From Pigmentiphaga kullae (GTDB lineage Bacteria > Pseudomonadota > Gammaproteobacteria > Burkholderiales > Burkholderiaceae_B), in contig NZ_SGXC01000001.1 of assembly GCF_004216695.1 (NCBI RefSeq), forward strand, positions 1,054,001-1,118,000: a DNA stretch of 64,000 nt. The letters are read 5' to 3'. A model generated the notes under the pieces. It saw only the letters and a list, made by a program, of their open reading frames with translations, ran no database searches and was not told where the DNA came from. Both the position numbers and the translations under genes were made by a program. How positions within the stretch are numbered: position 1 is the first letter of the stretch; the number at the start of each line of letters is the position of its first letter. Positions 26,377 to 39,530 of this stretch are shown here, piece after piece.

Positions 26377-26837
26377 GACGCACGCTCCTGCGCTTGCGCG
26401 ACTGCTGCCGCGTCCTCCATCCGCATCGGGTCGGGGTGCAGTTCCTCCACCACGTCGCGCACCAGGCTGCGGCCCCGCAGCAGGTGGCGGCCAAGCTGCT
26501 CGGTGAACTGCTCGAAGCGCGCTTTGCCCTGCGCGCGTGCCGCGTCTTGGTGCGCCTCGGGAACTGGCGTGCTGACCGTGAGGTAGTAGCGGATGAACAG
26601 CGCCAGCGTTTCGATGGCGATGTTCTGGTCGCGCTCCATGCGCTCGGCTTGGCGCGACAGGCGATCAAGCCGCTTGGCAATGGCCGCCTCGCGCTGGTCG
26701 GCAGCATCGGGCGAAAGCCACGATGCGAGCGCCGCCGCGACGATCGACGACTTGGACACGCCTTTCTTGGCGGCCAGCTCATCGAGCCGCTTGGCGTGCT
26801 CCGGCTGGATGAACAGGTTGAGGCGGTAGTGGCTCAT
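26373..26837 (-). CDS. CopG-like ribbon-helix-helix protein
   Basis: A 154-residue protein whose first 45 residues form a ribbon-helix-helix ([20 protein letters not shown], then [18 protein letters not shown]), followed by a helical arm. It lies between traG and trbB with four-base overlaps on both sides, as in other Tn4371-type elements. It probably regulates the transfer operon; it could also bind the relaxosome. Confidence 0.85.
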   Translation of the reverse strand: MSHYRLNLFIQPEHAKRLDELAAKKGVSKSSIVAAALASWLSPDAADQREAAIAKRLDRLSRQAERMERDQNIAIETLALFIRYYLTVSTPVPEAHQDAARAQGKARFEQFTEQLGRHLLRGRSLVRDVVEELHPDPMRMEDAAAVAQAQERAS

Positions 26838-28843
26838 AGCTCGATTCCGTCGTTGGGGTCGAGGGAAGCCAGCCGGGCCGTGCGCTGCATGGCTGGATCA
26901 AGCTGGCGAGGAAGGCGAAGCGGCGGGTCGTCGTCGTCATCGAGCAGCCCAAGGTCGGCCGCGGGCGCGGCCAGCTCGGGGTCGTAGGCGACGGTTTCGG
27001 AGAGTTCGGGCTGACGGCGCGGGCCGCCGTCGTCGGCCGAAGCCGAGTTCTCCAGGCCATCGGCGGATGCCGTGGCAGGTGCAGCGGGCACGGACGGAAT
27101 CGCCAGCCCGCTCCAGTCGTCGGGCCGCGACGGCGGCGCGTCGGCGTACTGCTGGTTCGCCAGCGTGGGCGGTGGCAGCACGCGACGCTTGAAATTGGCG
27201 TCCGCGTAGTAGCGCAGTTTCTTCGCCTTGATCGGCGCCACGCTGGACACCATCACCACGGCCTCGTCGGGCGGAAGCTGCATCACCTCGCCGGGCGTGA
27301 GGAGCGGTCGGGCCGTTTCCTGGCGCGACACCATGAGATGCCCGAGCCACGGCGCCAGCCGGTGGCCCGCATAGTTGCGCTGGGCGCGCAGCTCGGTGGC
27401 CGTACCCAGCGTCTCGGAGATGCGCTTGGCGGTGCGTTCGTCGTTCGTGGCGAACGTCACGCGCACATGGCAGTTGTCGAGGATGGAGTGGTTTTGCCCA
27501 TACGCCTTGTCGATCTGATTGAGCGACTGCGCAATGAGGAAGCTGCGGATGCCATAGCCGGCCATGAAGGCCAGCGCCGTCTCGAAGAAGTCCAGGCGCC
27601 CCAGCGCCGGGAACTCATCGAGCATCAACAGCAGCTTGTGGCGGCGCTCGATGCCGTCGGAGCCGTCGAGCGATTCGGTGAGGCGCCGGCCGATCTGGTT
27701 GAGGATCAGGCGAATGAGCGGCTTCGTCCGCGAAATGTCCGAAGGCGGCACCACCAGGTACAGCGACACCGGATGCTCGGCAGCGATCAGGTCGGCGATG
27801 CGCCAATCGCAGCGCGAGGTGACTTCGGCCACCGTCGGGTCGCGGTACAGACCGAGGAACGACATGGCGGTGCTCAACACGCCGGAACGCTCGTTGTCCG
27901 ATTTGTTGAGCACTTCGCGCGCCGCAGAGGCGACGACCGGATGCGGCCCATCGCCCAGGTGCGGCGTGGTCATCATCCGGTGCAAGGTCAGCTCGAACGG
28001 GCTGGCCGGGTCGGACAGGAAGTTGGCGACGCCGCGCAGCGTCTTGTCCTCGCCGGCGTAGAGCACATGCAAGATCGCACCGACCAACAGCGCGTGGCTG
28101 GTTTTCTCCCAATGGTTCCTGCGCTCCAGCGCGCCTTCGGGATCGACCAGAATGTCCGCGATGTTCTGAACGTCGCGCACCTCATGCGCGCCGCGCCGCA
28201 CCTCCAGCAGCGGGTTGTAGGCCGCCGACTTCGCATCCGTGGGGTTGAACAGCAGGCAATGAGAGAAGCGCGAGCGCCAGCCGGCGGTGATCTGCCAGTT
28301 CTCGCCTTTGATGTCGTGGACGACGGCGGATGCAGGCCAGGAAAGCAGTGTCGGCACCACGAGGCCGACACCCTTGCCCGATCGCGTAGGCGCAAAGGTC
28401 AGGACGTGTTCCGGGCCTTCGTGGCGAAGGTACTGGCGGTCGTGCTGGCCCAGGAACACGCCGGCCGGCAGCGTGAGGCCCGCTTTGCGAATGTCATCCG
28501 CGTTCGCCCAACGGGCCGAGCCGTAGGTCGTGACCAGGCGCGACTGCCGCGAGCGCCAGATCGACATGCCGATGGCGACCACCACCGCCAGCAGGCCGCT
28601 GCCGCCCGCGATGGCGCCGCCGGTGTCGAACACGCGCGGCGCGTAGGCGTCGAAGAAGAACCACCACTCAAACAGCTTCCACGGGTGGTAGATCGGCGTG
28701 CCGAGAAGATCGAACCAGGGCGAGCCAAGGCGTAGCTGGTAGCCAAGGGCGGCTGCTGTCCATTGTGTGGCGCCCCACACGCCGGCGATCACGATGCCGA
28801 ATACCACGGCGATCTGACCGAACAGCACGCTCGTCCCTTGCAT
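26834..28843 (-). CDS. traG: TraG, VirD4-like coupling protein
   Basis: A 669-residue type IV coupling protein. Two N-terminal membrane segments (about 8-25 and 80-95) precede the ATPase domain with Walker A APTRSGKG (151-158) and Walker B in LLMLDEFPALGRLD. The tail is acidic. It delivers the relaxase-DNA complex to the Trb channel. It is coupled to the ribbon-helix-helix gene downstream and separated from the eexN unit by a terminator. Confidence 0.95.
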   Translation of the reverse strand: MQGTSVLFGQIAVVFGIVIAGVWGATQWTAAALGYQLRLGSPWFDLLGTPIYHPWKLFEWWFFFDAYAPRVFDTGGAIAGGSGLLAVVVAIGMSIWRSRQSRLVTTYGSARWANADDIRKAGLTLPAGVFLGQHDRQYLRHEGPEHVLTFAPTRSGKGVGLVVPTLLSWPASAVVHDIKGENWQITAGWRSRFSHCLLFNPTDAKSAAYNPLLEVRRGAHEVRDVQNIADILVDPEGALERRNHWEKTSHALLVGAILHVLYAGEDKTLRGVANFLSDPASPFELTLHRMMTTPHLGDGPHPVVASAAREVLNKSDNERSGVLSTAMSFLGLYRDPTVAEVTSRCDWRIADLIAAEHPVSLYLVVPPSDISRTKPLIRLILNQIGRRLTESLDGSDGIERRHKLLLMLDEFPALGRLDFFETALAFMAGYGIRSFLIAQSLNQIDKAYGQNHSILDNCHVRVTFATNDERTAKRISETLGTATELRAQRNYAGHRLAPWLGHLMVSRQETARPLLTPGEVMQLPPDEAVVMVSSVAPIKAKKLRYYADANFKRRVLPPPTLANQQYADAPPSRPDDWSGLAIPSVPAAPATASADGLENSASADDGGPRRQPELSETVAYDPELAAPAADLGLLDDDDDPPLRLPRQLDPAMQRTARLASLDPNDGIEL

Positions 28844-29000
28844 GACCTGGCCTCCGATTTCTCCTGCGCTTCTTCCTCATGGAAAGCGCGGCACAAGGAC
28901 GTGCCGCAAGCGTCAGAATCGGTGCCGGGTCGGTGCCGGTCAAAGACCGTTTCGAGCAGAAACGTCGAGCAAAAAGACAGAATTCGCGCGGCGTCGAACC

Positions 29001-29036
29001 AAAGAAAAACGCCGCAAGCGATAGCGCATTGCGGCG
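29001..29036 (-). terminator. Rho-independent terminator after traR-eexN
   Basis: An 8-bp stem (CGCCGCAA at 29010-29017 with TTGCGGCG at 29029-29036) is followed on the minus strand by TTTTTCTTT. It lies 44 bp after the eexN stop and upstream of traG, so traG-trb transcription probably starts anew in the 157 bp that follow. Confidence 0.65.
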
Positions 29037-29079
29037 TGTCGAACAGAAAATTGAAACCGATGCGGCGAACTGCCAACGA

Positions 29080-29358
29080 TCAGAACTTGGGCGATTCCTT
29101 CGGCCGCGTGTAGGGCGTTTCGCCGTCGCCATAGAACCGTTTGCGCGTGGCCTCGGCCACCCGATTGCAGAGCACGTCACCCCGCTTGGGCCGATCCGTC
29201 TTGCACTGTTGGCGTAGTTCCTTCAACCGTTCGGGATTGGCTGCCAGTTCCTCCACCGTTGGGATATTCGCTTCCGATGTGTTGGCCTTCTGAGGCGTTT
29301 CGGATTGGCCGCAGGCGGTCAACACCGGCACCAGCAAGAAATGGATGATCTTCGTCAT
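29080..29358 (-). CDS. eexN: EexN family entry-exclusion lipoprotein
   Basis: A 92-residue lipoprotein with lipobox LTAC (C16) and the EexN core LKELRQQCKTDRPKRGDVLC followed by AEATRKRFYGDGETPY. The two conserved cysteines probably form a disulfide in the periplasm. It overlaps the LysR gene by four bases, so it is expressed with it. It resembles the protein at 21151-21471 in cysteine spacing and core. Confidence 0.85.
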   Translation of the reverse strand: MTKIIHFLLVPVLTACGQSETPQKANTSEANIPTVEELAANPERLKELRQQCKTDRPKRGDVLCNRVAEATRKRFYGDGETPYTRPKESPKF

Positions 29359-30299
29359 GGCGCAGGTTCCTCCGGGGGATCAAGATTGCGGCCCAGCATG
29401 GGCCTGGGAGATTCCAGAGATTCGATGGCCTGTACGCGCTCAATGAATCGAGCCAGAACCTCCGATGGTTCGCCTATAGGGTGCAGCAGATAGGTTGTCA
29501 GGGGTGGGACACGTGATGCCAAGGGGCGGGCCACCACGCCCGGTTGTCTGCTAGCTGTAATGTGTGCTGCACCCGTAAGCCCAAGCGCGAAGCCGGCCGA
29601 TACAAGCGCCATCATCAAATCGCAGGAGGCCACGCGCTCCGCGATCAGGGGTTCCATGTCCGCACGGCGCAGTACCCGATCAACGTGTTTCGCGTGGCTT
29701 TCGCAAACCTGTGGATCGCACAGAACCAGAGGGTAGCGGAGCAGTTCCTCCAACGGAATGCGCTTATGCGCCAGCAGAGGATGTCGAGCAGGTACAGCCA
29801 CCATGAGCGCATCGCTCCAGACGGGTATAGCGACGATGCCCTCGCCCACTTCGTCTGATTGCGCGAATCCTACGTCATAAAGATCGTCGTGTAGCCCCTT
29901 GATTTGTTGCGACAACGGCACTTCGGAGAAGCGAATCTCGACTTCAGGTTCTTCCTGTCGGCACAAAGCGAGCACCGCCGGAAGGCGCGACGGTGTAATG
30001 CCGTCCGATAAGGCCACCCGCAACTGACCGTGAAATCCATTGGCCGCTGCTTTTACGCTGTCGCGCGCTTGTTGCAGAACAGCAAATACCCGGCGGACAT
30101 GCTCCAGAAACAACTTACCTGCACGTGTTAGGCGAGTGCTGCGTGTGGTACGGGCAAACAGTACAACACCTAGTTCCTCCTCTAGCTCCTTAATGGCGCG
30201 AGAAAGTGGAGATTGTTCGATGTGCAGCTTCTCCGAAGCTCTAGCGAAGTGAAGCTCCTCCGCCACGGCGAGAAAGTATTTTAGATGTCTCAACTCCAT
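29355..30299 (-). CDS. traR: LysR family regulator (TraR-like)
   Basis: A 314-residue LysR regulator: the N-terminal helix-turn-helix is in RHLKYFLAVAEELHFARASE and LHIEQSPLSRAIKELEEELG, followed by a LysR substrate-binding domain. Tn4371-type elements carry a LysR-type TraR next to traG, which fits the position here. The ATG at 30299 is chosen because it gives the usual MELRHLKYF start. It is coupled to eexN and probably acts on the transfer promoters. Control of the metal cargo upstream is an alternative. Confidence 0.85.
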   Translation of the reverse strand: MELRHLKYFLAVAEELHFARASEKLHIEQSPLSRAIKELEEELGVVLFARTTRSTRLTRAGKLFLEHVRRVFAVLQQARDSVKAAANGFHGQLRVALSDGITPSRLPAVLALCRQEEPEVEIRFSEVPLSQQIKGLHDDLYDVGFAQSDEVGEGIVAIPVWSDALMVAVPARHPLLAHKRIPLEELLRYPLVLCDPQVCESHAKHVDRVLRRADMEPLIAERVASCDLMMALVSAGFALGLTGAAHITASRQPGVVARPLASRVPPLTTYLLHPIGEPSEVLARFIERVQAIESLESPRPMLGRNLDPPEEPAP

Positions 30300-30334
30300 A
30301 GACGAATAGCTCCCACGAGTGCGCATCGCAGGCG

Positions 30335-30362
30335 GTAGCCGCGACCTGTGAGTCGCGGCTAC
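30335..30362 (-). terminator. Hairpin at the end of the metal-efflux operon
   Basis: An 11-bp stem (GTAGCCGCGAC at 30335-30345 with GTCGCGGCTAC at 30352-30362) on a 6-base loop lies 11 bp after the last cargo gene and before the LysR start. There is no T-tract on the minus strand, so it is a weak or factor-dependent terminator, or an mRNA-stabilising stem. Confidence 0.45.
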
Positions 30363-30373
30363 GCCCTAAACAA

Positions 30374-30637
30374 TCAGTTGCCGCCGTTGGACGGGCGGCG
30401 TTCCGCAGAAGATTGCGCCGCGTTTGGCTTCTTCTTCGCGGCGTCGCATTGCTCCTTCAGCTTCTTTACTTCGGGATAAGCCACGTCACTGATATACCGC
30501 TTCGTATCTGCCAATTGCTCGCATGTCTTCGGTATCGCCTTCGCATCGTCGTCATGCCCGCCGGTATGGGCCATCACGAATGGCGAAGCGAGCGAGGCGC
30601 TGGCTAGAGCTGCAATCAAAACCGGACGAATGTTCAT
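30374..30637 (-). CDS. Small periplasmic protein of the metal cargo, unknown function
   Basis: An 87-residue protein with a signal peptide ending near SPFVMAHTGG. The mature part begins with a His/Asp cluster (HTGGHDDDA), contains two cysteines (KTCEQLAD and KEQCDAAKK) and is otherwise charged and helical. AGGAGAT precedes the start. The His/Asp cluster could bind a metal. It closes the operon behind the membrane-anchor protein. No family was recognised. Confidence 0.7.
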   Translation of the reverse strand: MNIRPVLIAALASASLASPFVMAHTGGHDDDAKAIPKTCEQLADTKRYISDVAYPEVKKLKEQCDAAKKKPNAAQSSAERRPSNGGN

Positions 30638-30762
30638 TTCAATATCTCCTGGGATGAGGCCCGGCCTATGTGGCAGGGCGGGAAACTTCGGCTTCCTGCC
30701 ATGCAATTGGCATGGGGGGGAAGCCGGAGTGCATGGGCATGTGCCCGTAACCAATTTGCCAA

Positions 30763-31395
30763 TCACAAGACGCGCTTCATTTCCATGTATTGACCGCGAG
30801 TGCGAACAATCACCGTCACGTCAGCGTCGCCACGGTTCCGCCAGAACCAACCGTGATTTCCACTAAAGGCAGCCTCGATCACGCCATTGCTAGCGGGCAC
30901 CGCGCGACCCTTTTCATAACTGATGGACTGGCCGCCACCATCGCCGTGGGTATCGAAGTTCACAACGCCCCCTTCGGCAACCCAACTGAACTCGACCTGC
31001 TCGCCGGCCTTCATACTCAACTTCACCTCCGCCCCTTGGCCGGGCTTGAGTGCGACGCGCATTTCATCGCGCCAGGCGGCGCCGTTCTCCGCCTGCGCGG
31101 CGTTCTGTGCTTGTGCAGGCGCGGCGGTGCCTGCATTCCCTGTCGTCGCGGCAGCGGGCATGGCTGCATCCTTCGCGGCATCCGCAGCGGCTTCTTCGGC
31201 CAATTGCGCCTTGATCTCCCCCATTTCCGTCAGGCCGAGGACGCGACCAATCCCTGTTGGGTCGATCGCGTACTCGGAGGGAAGGACGATGCCGACCAAA
31301 ATTGCGATGGCGGCGACGAGTGCAATGAGCGTCGAGCGCAGCAGTTGTTTCGACGATGGAAGGTCGTCGAGGGTTGGCTTGGATACGTTGTACAT
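30763..31395 (-). CDS. Membrane-anchored periplasmic protein
   Basis: A 210-residue protein with one membrane helix near residues 22-40, an Ala/Gln-rich linker (about 65-105) and a C-terminal beta domain with two tryptophans in GNHGWFWRNRGDADVTVIV. The layout is that of proteins named transmembrane anchor in metal-efflux clusters. It starts behind GGAGA and follows HupE/UreJ by 21 bp. The role is unknown; help in periplasmic metal handling is inferred from context. Confidence 0.7.
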   Translation of the reverse strand: MYNVSKPTLDDLPSSKQLLRSTLIALVAAIAILVGIVLPSEYAIDPTGIGRVLGLTEMGEIKAQLAEEAAADAAKDAAMPAAATTGNAGTAAPAQAQNAAQAENGAAWRDEMRVALKPGQGAEVKLSMKAGEQVEFSWVAEGGVVNFDTHGDGGGQSISYEKGRAVPASNGVIEAAFSGNHGWFWRNRGDADVTVIVRTRGQYMEMKRVL

Positions 31396-31416
31396 GGAAT
31401 TTTCTCCGTGTTTGAT

Positions 31417-32163
31417 TCAGGAAACGAAATAGCCGGTGAGCTGATAGCCGATCAGGATGAAACCGGCACACATCATCGCTACGTTGGCGGTGTACGCATG
31501 GCGCCAGAAACTAGCTGTTCGGCGCCAGTAGCTCATTGCGATCAGAATAGTGCCGAGCGCGATCAACTGCCCGATTTCAACGCCGACATTGAATGCCAAA
31601 AGATTTGGAATCAGGCCATCGGGCGAGATGTTGTATTCGATGATCTTGGTTGACAGGCCGAATCCGTGAAAGAGTCCGAATACGACTGTTGCGACTTTCG
31701 TGTTGGGCTGGAAGCCGAGCCAACGCTGAAATGCGCCGATGTTGTCGAGCGCCTTGTAAACCACCGAAAGACCGATGATCGCGTCGATGATGTAGCTGTT
31801 TATCCCGACGTTGAAATACACGCCAAGCAGCATCGTGGTTGAGTGGCCGATGGCAAATAGCGTCACATACAGGGCGATATGCTTCATCCGGTACAGGAAG
31901 AAGATTACGCCAAGCAGGAACAGGATATGGTCGTATCCCGTCGCCATATGTTTCGCCCCTAGATACATAAAAGGGATGAGGTTGACGCCGGATATTTCCT
32001 GGATGTAGCCCTTATCGCCCTCGGCAACGGCATGGGCGAGTGCCTGATTCGCGCACGCGAACAGCAGGATAGTCGTCGCCATAAGAAACAGGGAAGTCCG
32101 TTGCCAGGTCGGTCGATGGCGATCCGGCATTACTTCAAGTGATCTTTCACGCATGAATTTCAT
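31417..32163 (-). CDS. HupE/UreJ family membrane protein
   Basis: A 248-residue polytopic protein of the HupE/UreJ_2 type. A signal-like first helix ends at ALAHAVAEG, and about six further helices carry family histidines: GAKHMATGYDHILFLLG, AIGHSTTMLLG and FGLFHGFGLS. HupE/UreJ proteins are linked to nickel or cobalt movement across membranes. Placement 99 bp after the RND pump gene suggests a part in Ni/Co (or other divalent) handling. Starts at 32154 or 32130 are possible. Confidence 0.8.
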   Translation of the reverse strand: MKFMRERSLEVMPDRHRPTWQRTSLFLMATTILLFACANQALAHAVAEGDKGYIQEISGVNLIPFMYLGAKHMATGYDHILFLLGVIFFLYRMKHIALYVTLFAIGHSTTMLLGVYFNVGINSYIIDAIIGLSVVYKALDNIGAFQRWLGFQPNTKVATVVFGLFHGFGLSTKIIEYNISPDGLIPNLLAFNVGVEIGQLIALGTILIAMSYWRRTASFWRHAYTANVAMMCAGFILIGYQLTGYFVS

Positions 32164-32262
32164 ACCTCAATTACTCTCCTAAGAATCCATGTGGTTCGGG
32201 TGCGGCAAGCGTCTTTCTCGTTCGCCGCACCATGTGAACCTGTTGATAAATTGGCATCGTGC

Positions 32263-36639
<4,377 letters not shown>

Positions 36640-36643
<4 letters not shown>

Positions 36644-37887
36644 GGTGCGGTGTCCTCAACGGTGGCGGTGAGGCGTTCCACCTCGACCAGCAGAAGGTGA
36701 TAGCGGGTGGCGGCTTCCACAGCTCGCGCACGCAGGTCGAATAGCGTTCGCTGCGCTTGAGCCAACGACAAATAGGAGAATCGGCCTTGCTCGAAGCCGC
36801 GCCGAGTCGTCGCTAAGGCACTTTCAGCCATAGGCAGCATTCGTGTGCGTAGCGATTCGGCTTCGTGCCGCGCGTGCGTGAGTTCCTGATATTTGTCGAA
36901 CAGCGTCTGGTGGCGCTCGAAGCGTTCGGCATCACGCCGCGCTTCCAGCGCAGCAAGCTCCGCATTTGCTTGAGACACCGCGTATCCAGAGCGCGTTGGA
37001 CTACCCAACGGCACCGAGATCGACATCACCACGCCGTGATCCTTGAAGGCTTCCAGGCGTCGCACGCCCAAACTGACGTCGATGTTTGGTTTGGCCTCAG
37101 CCTCGGCGAGCCGGCGCCGGGCGCCGATGGTGTCGGCCCGCAAACGCGAAGCCCACAGTTCCGGCGTCATGGGCAAACGGGCGGCCAGCGTCTCGAATGG
37201 CGCCACGGTCGGCAAGGCTTGCAGGTCACCGACGACCTCACCGAAGTCAGGCGCCAGCGCGCCCCAGCTCGCTGCTAAAGTCATCTTTGCGCTAGCCAGC
37301 TCGTGTGCAGCACTTTCGCGATTGAGTTGCGCCTCAGCGAGCGCAATCTCCGCGGCCTGCAAATCCGACTCGGGATTTCGAGCGGCCTGCACCCACGCTG
37401 CAACCTCCTGGCGGGTGCGCTCCGCTTGCTGGATACGTTCCTCGGCATACGCCAGCCGCTGCTGTCTGGCGAGCACCTCGATGAAGCGAGTTGTAGTCAG
37501 GCTTGCCAAGTCGATCCGCACTTTGGTGGCCTGATGCTCTTGCTCCCTCATCTCGGCCCGGCCCAACGTCTGACGGGCCTCGCGCTTGCCGCCGAGTTCT
37601 ATGACCCGACCGATGCGCAATGTCGTTTCCGCCGAGCGAACACCTCGCAGGTTGCCGTTCCCAGCGACGTTCTCAACCTCGCCGCCAATGGTGTAAGGCG
37701 GTGGCAGGGCTTCGCGCTGTGTGCGCGCTCGGACGGCCTGGAGCTGCGCCGTTTCGGCGGCGATGGATGGGTGGGCGGCCAGTGCTCGGGAGACTGCCTC
37801 CTCCAATCGCAGGGGTTCGGCGGCCAGGGCTGCGGATGTACCGCAGGCTCCGACAAACACCAAGGCTACTAAGCGGATCAAATTCAT
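36640..37887 (-). CDS. czcC: CzcC-type outer-membrane efflux protein
   Basis: A 415-residue TolC-fold outer-membrane factor: signal peptide to about ALAAEPL, then two long alpha-helical repeats rich in Ala, Gln and Glu, with a GGEVENVAGNGNLRG strand near the start. The ATG at 37887 has GAGGA at proper spacing and is favoured over the GTG at 37899. It is the first gene of the pump operon, 83 bp downstream of a BlaI-type operator. Confidence 0.9.
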
Positions 37888-37969
37888 GAAAATCCTCACG
37901 ACGACGACAGGTGGCGAGCAAACGATTCCGCGTCATGGCTGCTCGCACACGCCTGAGTGGAGTCGTCAT

Positions 37970-37992
37970 AAAACCGATCATCCATCGGTTTT
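37970..37992. promoter_or_regulatory. BlaI-type operator upstream of czcCBA
   Basis: A 23-bp palindrome with perfect 9-bp arms, AAAACCGAT and ATCGGTTTT, around CATCC. The same arms and 5-bp spacer recur upstream of the blaI-like gene (39471-39491). It lies between the M56 gene stop and the czcC start, where repressor binding would block pump transcription. Confidence 0.8.
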
Positions 37993-38027
37993 TCAGGCAA
38001 AAAAACACAGCACGCGCGCATATGGAC

Positions 38028-39026
38028 TTACCTCGTCATCACAGTGATGAGAGATTCGGTCACGGAATGCAGCCAGCCGGTAGATAGGCTGCAAAACGCC
38101 AGAACAAGAATGCCCAGCATCGGCCCCAGGTATGAGACAGACGAGTGCTTGGACGACAGCAACGCCTCGACACGCTCAGGGACGAAATCGGAAAAGAACG
38201 CCATAGCCAAAGGCATCTGTTTCTTGGCGTGTTGCCGAAATATCTTTTCTACTGCAACGATGGTTTCGGCTACGGCGACAGGGCATCCCACTTCGTTTGC
38301 AGCAGCGAAATCACAACGCTGTTCCAAGGCGAGTTCCAGATCGCGCAACAGCCGGCGACGAGTGCCCGGCAACTGGATGCTCGACAAGACGACAGCGATC
38401 AGGCGATGCAGCACATCTCGATTGGCGATATGAGCCTGTTCGTGCGCCAGCACCACGCGCAATTGCGTTGGGTCGAGTCGCCGCATCAACGAGGTTGAAA
38501 GCAGGATGTGGCCATTCCCGACGCCACAAGCCAGCGCCATAGGCTGATCGACATCAAGCACGCGAAGTTTGTCTGGATGCCCCGGACGCCAGCTCAGGCG
38601 CACCATCGAGGCAAGGGTTCGACGAGCACGCCAAAGGCCAACTGCGGCCCGTAAAGCCAGCCAAACCGCGTATCCCGCCAACAATGCCAATGCTCCCCAT
38701 AGCCAGGCACTTTGCCCATTGCCGCTCGGGTGCCAAACGCACAGGTGCAGCAGCGTGTCAGCGTGCGCAGAGCAGGCAGCGGCAAATCTGGCCGAATCAT
38801 CAAACATCGACGGCATGGCGATGGTCATGGCCGTATAGGCAATACCCGCCAATGCGGGTGTTACCAGCATCCACCAAGACACTCTTGCTCGCTGATAGGG
38901 GGTCTTTCCCGACAGCGCACGGCGTAATGGGCGCTCGCAGGCTCCAATCAGCAGGGTAAGCGTTACTGCCAGCACGAAGCCGGATAGCAATGCGAACTGA
39001 AGTAGTGGGCCATAACTCGTCATCAC
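38028..39026 (-). CDS. M56 family (BlaR1/MecR1-like) membrane metallopeptidase
   Basis: A 332-residue membrane protein with helices at about 8-28, 50-72 and 105-128, a cytoplasmic zinc-protease domain with HEQAH (195-199), and a final helix near the C-terminus. In BlaR1/MecR1 the protease switches off the BlaI/MecI repressor; here the extracellular penicillin-binding sensor domain is absent, so the signal must be sensed otherwise. It is coupled to the repressor gene by ATGA and is followed by the operator of the efflux operon. Confidence 0.87.
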   Translation of the reverse strand: MMTSYGPLLQFALLSGFVLAVTLTLLIGACERPLRRALSGKTPYQRARVSWWMLVTPALAGIAYTAMTIAMPSMFDDSARFAAACSAHADTLLHLCVWHPSGNGQSAWLWGALALLAGYAVWLALRAAVGLWRARRTLASMVRLSWRPGHPDKLRVLDVDQPMALACGVGNGHILLSTSLMRRLDPTQLRVVLAHEQAHIANRDVLHRLIAVVLSSIQLPGTRRRLLRDLELALEQRCDFAAANEVGCPVAVAETIVAVEKIFRQHAKKQMPLAMAFFSDFVPERVEALLSSKHSSVSYLGPMLGILVLAFCSLSTGWLHSVTESLITVMTR

Positions 39027-39421
39027 GGCTGATCCAATTCAGCGCGACGACGGGCAATCAACTCCTCCAGCCTCTTGAGCTGGTCATCATCCGCCCTTGC
39101 AGCAAGATCGACAAAGGCGCTCAACAACGCATCCGGCTGCGGGCCTGCGACACGACGCACCGTGGACTCGACCAGCTTCTGGATCAGTTCCCGGCGAGAT
39201 ACTCGTGCCGAGTATTCGTAGGCATGGCTGATCTTTTCGCGCTGGAGCATGGCCTTGCGAAACAGACGTTCCAGCGTGGATTGCACTGTGTTCAAGGAAA
39301 TCGAGCGAGACTGCCCAATGCGCGCGTACACCGCCTTGGTGTCGGACGGGCCGAAGCGCCAGATGTCTTCGAGCACGGCGATTTCCAGATCGCCAAGTGT
39401 TGGTACGCTGTGGTTGGTCAA
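39023..39421 (-). CDS. BlaI/MecI/CopY family repressor
   Basis: A 132-residue winged-helix repressor: PTLGDLEIAVLEDIWRFG, SLNTVQSTLERLFRKAML and HAYEYSARVSRRELIQKLV match BlaI/MecI/CopY proteins. The TTG at 39421, behind GGAG, gives a normal N-terminus; an upstream TTG at 39484 would start inside the operator. Translation is coupled to the M56 gene. The operator at 39471-39491 implies autoregulation and the one at 37970-37992 control of czcCBA. Confidence 0.87.
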   Translation of the reverse strand: MTNHSVPTLGDLEIAVLEDIWRFGPSDTKAVYARIGQSRSISLNTVQSTLERLFRKAMLQREKISHAYEYSARVSRRELIQKLVESTVRRVAGPQPDALLSAFVDLAARADDDQLKRLEELIARRRAELDQP

Positions 39422-39470
39422 TGTTGTCGGCTCCGAGCTTTGACTCGAACTCAAGAGTATCCACCACGAA

Positions 39471-39491
39471 AAACCGACCGTCAATCGGTTT
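39471..39491. promoter_or_regulatory. BlaI-type operator upstream of its own gene
   Basis: AAACCGAC and ATCGGTTT arms around CGTCA, one mismatch, the same spacing as the copy before czcC. It is 50 bp upstream of the repressor start, as expected for autoregulation. Confidence 0.75.
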
Positions 39492-39530
39492 ATTGTGCGA
39501 CCCCGTGCCGGACACTGCTATCGTAGGAAG

